Shown here in pieces: positions 6,638 to 11,091 of a DNA stretch of 11,091 bases (position 1 is its first letter; every line of letters starts with the position of its first letter). The DNA lies in NCBI GenBank assembly GCA_964394585.1, contig CAYMYI010000128.1, positions 1 through 11,091 on the forward strand, in the 5' to 3' direction. Source of the DNA: CAYUJH01 sp964394585. Lineage in GTDB: Bacteria > Bacteroidota > Bacteroidia > Cytophagales > Flammeovirgaceae. Made by a program: the position numbers and the translations under genes. The notes beneath the pieces are model-generated. The model made no database searches and was not told where the DNA came from. It was given only the letters and a program-made list of their open reading frames with translations.

Positions 6638-7933
6638 TTATAAAAAGATATGCATCTGCAAACGAAGCTGACTGATAGTGTTGTTATCGTTGAAATCGGT
6701 GATGGCTCCTTCGCGGATATCGTTGGTAAGTTGATAGTACTCTAAGGTAAGTTTTGCGTTATGTCCACTGATGAAATAGTTAACCCCTACGTTTAACCCG
6801 GTTACGGGCTCTTCGAAGCCATCATAATTCGCCGATTGTAGGGCAACATAAGGCATGATAGAAGTTTTTGGGAATTTGTACCCTACATGCCCATAAAATA
6901 CAGTGCCTGTACCTGCCCATCGACTTACATAATCTTCCCCGTAATTAAAGCTCATAATCGAAGCATATGCATTCAGGCAGTCTTCGCCGGCGAGCGGCAT
7001 ATCCAAGAAGGCATCTACGGCAAGGTGTGTTACGTTTTCGTGGCTGTTGGCATTGTTATCGTACGTGCCATTAGGGTGGGCAAAAAAGCCTCCTCCTATG
7101 TTGAATATTTTTTTACTACCCAAATAGGAGCCTACTTTATAAGGTAATTTTGATGATTCTCCATCAAAGAAGCTATACTGAAAATAGCCTTCAATAATAG
7201 TATTTCCGGTTGGGTCGCCATCTTTTAAACGGCTGCTTCCATCGTAAGTAATGTCGCTGTTAGCTGTGCCGAAATCTCTGCCGGCGCCCAGGCTGTTTGC
7301 CGGGTTGAGCGGGTTGTTTACGGCAAGGCGATATTCGAATTTCCCGAGTTGCCCCTTAGCATATACCCCAAAATGCCTTGCAAATTGGTCGGTTACACCA
7401 AGCGAGTGCCAAGGAGCGAAGGGGCGGGGGTTATCCATAGTCATGAAGTTGAGGGTCGATTGGTTGGCAAGCCGAGTAAGCCCTTTCCAATAGTGTAGCC
7501 CCGTACCAATATAGAGGGCATTGTTATTACTCACCTTAAATTCACCCCAAGCATCGTGAAGGAAAATCTGTGAGCCATCGCCATTGTTCCCCAGCGAAGT
7601 CAAGTTATTCACCGTGAGGTTATTCAGCCCTATATGGGTTAAGATCAAGAAACGAGGCGAAATTTGCGCATAGGCTAAAAATCGCGAGCGTCGGGCAAAG
7701 GTTGAAAGCTGGAGTTTGCTATCATCTTGTGCAAGGTTGTTGGTTTGCATCCACTGCTGATGCCAAATGATAAACCGAACGTACTTATGGCCGCTATCGT
7801 CCAATTTAAGTGTAAGTGGCTTGTAGGAGTGGTCGATCTTAGGCTTTTCAGCAGCACTATCTTGTGCGGTAGCGAACTGAGCAAATAGCATACACCACAC
7901 CCCTAATAAAAAGGTTATCTTTTTCATTTTCAT
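6638..7933 (-). CDS. Outer-membrane beta-barrel porin, first gene of the acetate island
   Basis: A 431-residue exported protein. A Sec signal peptide (MKMKKITFLLGVWCMLFAQF, then ATA) is followed by a likely cleavage after A23, before QDSAAEKPK. The mature chain has alternating aromatic/polar beta-strand patterns throughout (for example YVRFIIWHQQWMQTNN, NALYIGTGLHYWKG, YRLAVNNPLNP, AKLTLEYYQLTND) and ends in QLRLQMHIFL, a barrel-type terminal strand with a hydrophobic end. It resembles uncharacterised Bacteroidota porin-like proteins; there is no plug or TonB box, so a TonB-dependent receptor is unlikely. C14 is not in a lipobox. It leads the cluster and its stop is 31 nt before the DUF4212 gene, so it is probably the outer-membrane entry route for the symporter substrate. 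The 146 bp upstream of it (to the HTH gene) hold no further ORF and no convincing promoter; TATGTTTA at 8071-8078 on the minus strand is a near match to TAnnTTTG only. Substrate specificity is inferred from context. Confidence 0.85.
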   Translation of the reverse strand: MKMKKITFLLGVWCMLFAQFATAQDSAAEKPKIDHSYKPLTLKLDDSGHKYVRFIIWHQQWMQTNNLAQDDSKLQLSTFARRSRFLAYAQISPRFLILTHIGLNNLTVNNLTSLGNNGDGSQIFLHDAWGEFKVSNNNALYIGTGLHYWKGLTRLANQSTLNFMTMDNPRPFAPWHSLGVTDQFARHFGVYAKGQLGKFEYRLAVNNPLNPANSLGAGRDFGTANSDITYDGSSRLKDGDPTGNTIIEGYFQYSFFDGESSKLPYKVGSYLGSKKIFNIGGGFFAHPNGTYDNNANSHENVTHLAVDAFLDMPLAGEDCLNAYASIMSFNYGEDYVSRWAGTGTVFYGHVGYKFPKTSIMPYVALQSANYDGFEEPVTGLNVGVNYFISGHNAKLTLEYYQLTNDIREGAITDFNDNNTISQLRLQMHIFL

Positions 7934-8064
7934 AGTGTTTTGTTTTGACGAGGAAAAATTTCAAGAACGAATTGAAATAGCTAGTTGTGAGTGTGGGCCC
8001 TTGTCTAAAACTCTACGACTAATGAAAGAAGATTATTTAAGAGGGTAAACTCTATTGTACTTTT

Positions 8065-8083
8065 TTGCTAAACATATAGTTAT
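8065..8083 (+). repeat. Left copy of the inverted repeat flanking the InsA-like gene
   Basis: The plus strand reads TTGCTAAACATATAGTTAT. The same TTGCTAAA and ATATAGTTAT blocks occur on the opposite strand at 8549-8529, with a 3-nt instead of a 1-nt spacer, so 18 bases are shared in inverted orientation on either side of the HTH gene. This copy overlaps the HTH gene's stop codon (8080-8082). It may be a terminal inverted repeat or a protein-binding site. Confidence 0.65.
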
Positions 8084-8493
8084 CGAAAACGCTCCCATTT
8101 AATAATCATGTACTTATCGCCTAGCTCAGTAACAATCATTCCAGCTCCTTTCAAGAAAGAGACATCTTTCACAAAATCTAAAAACTCATTGTGTTTCAGT
8201 ATTTTATAGGAAGGTTTGTAAGCGTTTGGATTGGGGTTTTTAATTTTGTATCGTTTAATCCAGTTCATTACCGTTACATGGCTAATGCCAAGCAGCCTTT
8301 CAATTTCCCTATAGCTAATGCCTTCTAAATATAACTGGATTGCTTTTACAATATAGTAGCTATCTATCTGCTTTCCGAGTTTATCTACTGTGAAGAAGTA
8401 GTGGCATTTTTTACACTTATACCGCTGTTTATCTTTAATGAAGCCACTTTTGATGATGTGGCTGCTTTGACACTTGGGGCATTCTTTATCCAT
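8080..8493 (-). CDS. IS1 InsA-like zinc-ribbon / helix-turn-helix protein without transposase catalytic domain
   Basis: A 137-residue putative DNA-binding protein. A four-cysteine zinc ribbon is formed by C5-x2-C8 and C27-x2-C30 (CPKC ... RYKCKKCHYFF). Residues ~47-82 form a helix-turn-helix (AIQLYLEGISYREIERLLGI followed by SHVTVMNWIKRY) as in IS1 InsA and related transposase N-termini. The C-terminal ~50 residues (FLDFVKDVSFLKGAGMIVTE, then LGDKYMIIKWERFR) carry no DDE or DD-E catalytic signature, and no insB-like frame follows. InsA itself is ~90 residues, so this is not simply a truncated insA. Its coding sequence is more AT-rich (about 35% G+C in sampled lines) than its neighbours, suggesting acquisition. 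It is bracketed by an inverted repeat and lies 146 bp upstream of the porin gene on the same strand. It may be a remnant or small mobile element, or a domesticated regulator; regulation of the acetate island is only a hypothesis. Confidence 0.8.
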   Translation of the reverse strand: MDKECPKCQSSHIIKSGFIKDKQRYKCKKCHYFFTVDKLGKQIDSYYIVKAIQLYLEGISYREIERLLGISHVTVMNWIKRYKIKNPNPNAYKPSYKILKHNEFLDFVKDVSFLKGAGMIVTELGDKYMIIKWERFR

Positions 8494-8526
8494 TACAGTA
8501 CAAAAAAAGTTGTGTATATTAAAATA

Positions 8527-8560
8527 GCATAACTATATCATTTTAGCAATATAGTTGCGC
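8527..8560 (-). terminator. Palindrome between the DUF3299-like gene and the InsA-like gene
   Basis: AACTATAT (8531-8538) and ATATAGTT (8549-8556) form a perfect 8-bp inverted repeat around a 10-nt centre. It extends through a G-T pair and a mismatch to two outer GC pairs (8527-8528 with 8559-8560). It begins 4 nt after the DUF3299-like stop codon on the minus strand and is followed by TATTTTAATATA, so it could be a weak terminator for the upstream gene. It is also 34 nt upstream of the InsA-like ATG and contains the right copy of the flanking repeat, so it could equally be an autoregulatory operator. A possible minus-strand promoter (TTG at 8549-8547, TATTTTA 20 nt later) would lie across it, with only partial agreement to the Bacteroidota consensus. 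Confidence 0.45.
8529..8549 (-). repeat. Right copy of the inverted repeat flanking the InsA-like gene
   Basis: On the minus strand this reads TTGCTAAA, a 3-nt spacer (ATG), then ATATAGTTAT. It matches the left copy at 8065-8083 in inverted orientation except for the spacer. The two copies bracket a 485-bp segment that is almost filled by the HTH gene. I see no clear target-site duplication outside the two ends (left flank GTACTTTT, right flank TATAGTTG). Confidence 0.65.
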
Positions 8561-8564
8561 TTTT

Positions 8565-9053
8565 TTATAAAACCGTTACGCTTGCGTTTTCCAATACATA
8601 CATGAGTTGCTCAGGATCAGCATCGTTAATGCGCAAAATGCCGGTAACCAATACGCTTTCTTCGGTGGGCGGGTAGCTATGCTCGGTGTAAACCTGCACT
8701 ACGGTTTCAGGGCCGGCTCCTCCGCAGAAGTAACAAATGTTAAACGGAAGCATTGAGAGCACAAAGTAATTATCGCCTTGTAGCGTTTCTAAAGGGACTA
8801 CGAAGCCTTTCAGCGTGATTTCTTTCCCGCTCAGTGCCTTTACTTTTTCGCCAAAAACCGGGTATTGAATAGGGTATTTCCCCGATGAGTCCATCTTAGT
8901 GTTGAACGTTACATCGGCGAGGTCTTTCCAACTATTTTCATTTTGCGCTATCGCTTGTTTAGGCACCACAAAAAGTAGTGCTACACCGAATACAAGCAGG
9001 CTTTTACCATATTTGGTCTTGCGAAGGCGACTCTTCAGCAGTATTGGTTTCAT
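8565..9053 (-). CDS. Secreted DUF3299-like protein with CxxC motif
   Basis: With the ATG at 9053 the protein has 162 residues. It opens with a long Sec signal peptide: a basic n-region (MKPILLKSRLRKTKYGK), a hydrophobic core (SLLVFGVALLFVV) and a cleavage site after AIA at ~36, before QNENSW. The mature part has the DUF3299-type order: W-x-DLADVTFNTK, then YPVFGEKVKALSGKEITLKG, then FVVPLE, then LSMLPFNICYFCGGAGPETV with C107 and C110, and a final small beta domain. The frame is open to an ATG at 9104, but that would give an atypical 53-residue leader and overlap the preceding RDD gene by 101 bp; the 9053 start still overlaps it by 50 bp, and 9059 (MLMKP) is a close alternative. It probably acts in the periplasm or envelope. 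The CxxC could bind metal or form a disulfide; no biochemical role is established. Confidence 0.8.
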   Translation of the reverse strand: MKPILLKSRLRKTKYGKSLLVFGVALLFVVPKQAIAQNENSWKDLADVTFNTKMDSSGKYPIQYPVFGEKVKALSGKEITLKGFVVPLETLQGDNYFVLSMLPFNICYFCGGAGPETVVQVYTEHSYPPTEESVLVTGILRINDADPEQLMYVLENASVTVL

Positions 9054-9888
9054 GAGCATGGCGAGTTGTTTTTTTCTGAGTGATATCGGTTTGTTGTAAT
9101 ACATTTTCCACTAAAATCGCTGTTTGAGGGTCAGCCATATTCACCACAATGGTTTCAGTAATTTTGTCGTGTGTGGTTTGGCGGTTACGATCCCAGTAGT
9201 ACTGAAAGAAGCCGAGTAAGAGCATAGAAGCTGAAGCGGTATAGCCCGACATCCGCTCGAAACTAGCCCATATGGAAATGCGCTTTCCGTTCAAGCGAAT
9301 AACCCGAATGTTCATGAGGCGCTTACCGGGTGTTTGCCCGTTCCATCGCCATGTAAACAAGGCAAAGTAGAACAACGCGCCCACAAAGCTTGTCAGAATG
9401 TTCACTTCGGCTAAAATTCCTTTAAAAGGTTGTAATAGCAAACTAGCATTGGATTGCTCTTTCAAGCTGGCAAGTTCTTGTTGGTAAAAGATACCGGCAA
9501 TCATTCCGCCTGCCACCACTAACGAGGAGACAATTACTAAAATGATGAGTACATGAATGTATATTCGAAGGTACTTGGTGAACCCTTCCCGCAGTTTTTC
9601 GTGGGTATTCATAGAGGCAAGTCGGGCATCGAGCTGCTGCACTCCCTCGTTAATAATAGAAGACCCTTGCTGCAAAGAAGAACGCAACTTCCCTTTAAAT
9701 AGCAGGAAAACACCGGCGAGTAGCACAATCATGGCAAGTTGCTCGGTCGCAATGATGATAAACAGCCAATCGAGCCCATATGCCATCGCTCTTTTTTGGA
9801 AAGAAGCCAGTTGTACCCCTTGTAGGCTTTCCTTCACATTTAGGTCAGAAAGATCAAATTGTTTCCCGTTTGTTTTTTCTGTTTTCAT
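9004..9888 (-). CDS. RDD-family integral membrane protein
   Basis: A 294-residue inner-membrane protein. The RDD family hallmarks are the conserved Arg and Asp around the first helix (FQKRAMAYGLDWLF, R33 and D40) and the later TPGKRLMNIRVIRLNGK (186-202) and THDKITETIVV (239-249, D241). Hydrophobic segments lie at ~35-65, 108-134, 160-181 and 213-231. A soluble stretch at ~66-105 (rich in S, Q and E) separates the first two and is longer than in minimal RDD proteins, as is the charged 45-residue C-terminal tail. The ATG at 9888 is preferred over a TTG at 9936, which would add 16 residues (RESDALAFYNNFFWL) with no family resemblance. The 3' end overlaps the DUF3299-like gene, suggesting coupled expression. 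RDD proteins are diverse and some have been proposed to act as ion transporters; no function can be assigned here. Confidence 0.87.
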   Translation of the reverse strand: MKTEKTNGKQFDLSDLNVKESLQGVQLASFQKRAMAYGLDWLFIIIATEQLAMIVLLAGVFLLFKGKLRSSLQQGSSIINEGVQQLDARLASMNTHEKLREGFTKYLRIYIHVLIILVIVSSLVVAGGMIAGIFYQQELASLKEQSNASLLLQPFKGILAEVNILTSFVGALFYFALFTWRWNGQTPGKRLMNIRVIRLNGKRISIWASFERMSGYTASASMLLLGFFQYYWDRNRQTTHDKITETIVVNMADPQTAILVENVLQQTDITQKKTTRHAHETNTAEESPSQDQIW

Positions 9889-9997
9889 AAGCCAAAAGAA
9901 ATTATTGTAAAAAGCTAAGGCATCAGATTCGCGCAAGTGGTTAGACGTTACATAAATTTAGCGAAATCATAGCGCTTATTTGGCAGGAAAAGATGTA

Positions 9998-10005
9998 TAC
10001 CTTTG
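9998..10005 (+). promoter_or_regulatory. Candidate Bacteroidota -7 box for the thioesterase gene
   Basis: TACCTTTG matches the Bacteroidota -7 consensus TAnnTTTG exactly and lies 63 nt before the thioesterase ATG in the divergent 180-bp intergenic region. The nearest upstream TTG (9981-9983 on the plus strand, in ATTTGGCAGG) is only 14-15 nt away, shorter than the ~19-21 nt usual for the -33 element, so the -33 partner is uncertain. For the divergent RDD gene the best minus-strand candidate is TAAATTTA (9959-9952), a near match. Confidence 0.5.
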
Positions 10006-10068
10006 CAACAAATTTGGAAGCTAGGCACTTCCATCCTATAATATTTTCTTTAAAATAATGATTTTCAA

Positions 10069-10608
10069 ATGATAGACTACGCTCTCATCAACGATTTGCC
10101 AAAACTCACCAAATCGCGTGCGATTGTTCGTTTTCAAGATTGCGATCCTTTACAGCATCTTAATAACATCAAATATTTCGACTACTTTTTCAACGCTCGG
10201 GAAGATCAAATCGCACAGGTGTATCAGTTTAACCCTACCGAAGTATTTAAAAAATTAAAGGCAGGCTGGGTGATTTACCACCACGAAATTTCCTATGTAC
10301 GCCCCGCAAATGTAGGCGAGTGGGTACGAATTTTTTCGCGTTTAGCGTTCTATAATGAGAACACTATCGTAGTTGAGTATTTTATGACAGACGATTCGGC
10401 AAAGCAACTAAAAACACTTTTATGGAGCACCATGAAGTATGTGGACGCCTCGTCGGGTAAACTCACACAACACCACCCTAGTATAGAGAAATACCTCGAA
10501 GCTACCGTGGACCGGTCCGTAGAGTTTGAGAATACCACTTTTTTTGAACGGGTAAAACAGCTGCGAAAAGAACTTACCCAAAAAGACTTTTTGGAACACT
10601 CAGTTTAA
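10069..10608 (+). CDS. 4HBT-type acyl-CoA thioesterase (hotdog fold)
   Basis: A 179-residue cytoplasmic hotdog-fold protein that likely hydrolyses an acyl-CoA or acyl-ACP thioester. The 4HBT signature is clear near the N-terminus: VRFQDCDPLQHLNNIKYFDY, where D26 aligns with the catalytic aspartate of 4-hydroxybenzoyl-CoA thioesterase, followed by H30, N32 and N33. The central WVIYHHEISYVRPANVGEWV and RIFSRLAFYNENTIVVEYFM strands fit the hotdog sheet. The protein is about 35-40 residues longer than the minimal 4HBT domain because of a helical, charged C-terminal extension (FFERVKQLRKELTQKDFLEH). The ATG at 10069 is the first in frame. It is divergent from the RDD gene and lies 12 nt upstream of the DUF4412-like gene, with which it may be cotranscribed. 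Substrate unknown; there is no evidence that it belongs to the acetate island. Confidence 0.9.
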   Translation: MIDYALINDLPKLTKSRAIVRFQDCDPLQHLNNIKYFDYFFNAREDQIAQVYQFNPTEVFKKLKAGWVIYHHEISYVRPANVGEWVRIFSRLAFYNENTIVVEYFMTDDSAKQLKTLLWSTMKYVDASSGKLTQHHPSIEKYLEATVDRSVEFENTTFFERVKQLRKELTQKDFLEHSV

Positions 10609-10620
10609 TACTTTAGTACC

Positions 10621-11091
10621 ATGCAAAAATTAACCATTTGGTTTTGGACTCTCCTTGTTTTGGCATGTTTATATGCCACTAATACGTTGGGGCAAGAATC
10701 GTTCTCCGGGTCTATTGTGTTTGATCTTACCTATGAAGGCGAAATGGCAGAAATGTTTGCCACCATGATGCCTTCCTCGTACACATTTCATTTCCAAGAA
10801 GATAAAATGAGCTTTCAGACAAAAGGGGGGATGACTGCCCTTTTCGGGAGCCGTTTTATCATAGACTATCGTAAAGGAGTTACCTACATGTTGAACGATG
10901 CAGAAAAAATTGCATACGAAATTAAACACGACGCTCTAGCAGAACAGCAAGAAGATTTAGAAGAAACCGTTACAAGTTCCGAGGTGCGCCGCCTCGATGA
11001 ATCGCTGGAAATTGCCGGATATACCTGCCAAAAGTATGAAGTAGTGGTTACGGCGGAAGATGGTACCAAAGCAACGCAATATCTGTGGGCT
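10621..11091 (+). CDS. Secreted DUF4412-like protein, N-terminal 157 residues (cut by right edge)
   Basis: An open frame from the ATG at 10621 to the window end. A Sec signal peptide (MQKLTIWFWTLLVLACLYAT, then NTLG) should be cleaved near residue 25, before QESFSGSIVFDL. The mature part begins with the FSGSIVFDLTYEGEMAEMFA stretch and proceeds through FHFQEDKMSFQTKGG and IDYRKGVTYMLND to a SLEIAGYTCQKYEVVV segment (the 'I-x-GY-x-C-x-KY' pattern). These are typical of DUF4412 and GLPGLI-like periplasmic proteins in Bacteroidota, which resemble LolA/LolB-type beta folds. C-terminal residues are missing. The gene begins 12 nt after the thioesterase stop, so it is probably in the same transcript. 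Function unknown. Confidence 0.82.
   Translation, partial: MQKLTIWFWTLLVLACLYATNTLGQESFSGSIVFDLTYEGEMAEMFATMMPSSYTFHFQEDKMSFQTKGGMTALFGSRFIIDYRKGVTYMLNDAEKIAYEIKHDALAEQQEDLEETVTSSEVRRLDESLEIAGYTCQKYEVVVTAEDGTKATQYLWA

Noticed and set aside
7892..7894. Cys14 in the porin signal peptide as a possible lipoprotein site
   Set aside because: The residues before it (GVW) do not form a lipobox, and a standard signal-peptidase I site follows at A23.
7995..8000. GGGCCC palindrome upstream of the porin gene
   Set aside because: Only 6 bp with no flanking symmetry or T-run; expected by chance.
8080..8493. Complete IS1-family insertion sequence
   Set aside because: No insB-like catalytic frame, no DDE signature, no programmed-frameshift continuation and no target-site duplication; only the InsA-like DNA-binding part and an inverted repeat are present.
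9054..9104. N-terminal extension of the DUF3299-like protein to the ATG at 9104
   Set aside because: It would place 17 extra polar residues before a complete signal peptide and double the overlap with the RDD gene; the internal ATG at 9053 gives a normal leader.
9889..9936. TTG start for the RDD protein at 9936
   Set aside because: The added residues show no resemblance to RDD N-termini, and an ATG follows at 9888.
1..11091. CRISPR array, tRNA/rRNA genes, phage-defence cassette
   Set aside because: No regularly spaced direct repeats, no tRNA- or rRNA-like sequence, and no nuclease, toxin or defence domains were seen among the coding regions.

Overview
The window comes from a Bacteroidota genome, most likely Cytophagia-like, though this placement is by family resemblance only. 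The evidence is a DUF4412-type secreted protein, the lineage-typical -7 promoter box TAnnTTTG, a lack of clear Shine-Dalgarno sequences, and a solute-symporter/histidine-kinase fusion of the kind found next to acs. Hand counts on sampled lines give about 45-60% G+C for most genes and about 35% for one insertion-sequence-like ORF.

Positions 1-7933 (all minus strand, so transcription runs from right to left) form one functional island for acetate or short-chain carboxylate uptake and activation. In transcription order it encodes: an outer-membrane beta-barrel protein (7933-6638); a DUF4212 small symporter subunit (6606-6349); an SLC5-type sodium:solute symporter of the VC_2705 subfamily (6300-4534); a hairpin/T-run region; a 67-residue two-helix membrane protein (4391-4188); a 918-residue fusion of an SLC5-like transporter, a STAC domain and a histidine kinase (4154-1398); a stand-alone CheY-like receiver overlapping it by 35 bp (1432-1055); and acetyl-CoA synthetase (1026 to beyond the left edge). 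The logical flow is outer-membrane entry, Na+-coupled import, sensing by a transporter-like kinase, phosphotransfer to the receiver, and activation to acetyl-CoA. The design resembles the CrbS/CrbR (MxtR/ErdR) acetate switch of gamma-proteobacteria. Here, however, the response regulator has no DNA-binding domain and the kinase has no obvious PAS domain.

Positions 8065-8560 hold a compact, AT-rich unit: a 137-residue protein with an IS1 InsA-like zinc ribbon and helix-turn-helix but no transposase catalytic domain. It is bracketed by an inverted repeat (TTGCTAAA plus ATATAGTTAT, spaced by 1 or 3 nt). It could be a minimal mobile element or a domesticated DNA-binding protein with its own sites, and it lies directly upstream of the acetate island.

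Positions 8565-9888 (minus) carry two overlapping genes for envelope proteins: an RDD-family membrane protein followed by a secreted DUF3299-like protein with a CxxC motif. Beyond a divergent intergenic region, positions 10069-11091 (plus) carry a 4HBT-type acyl-CoA thioesterase and, 12 bp later, a secreted DUF4412-like protein cut by the right edge. No gene-free stretch exceeds 300 bases, and no tRNA, rRNA or CRISPR array is visible.
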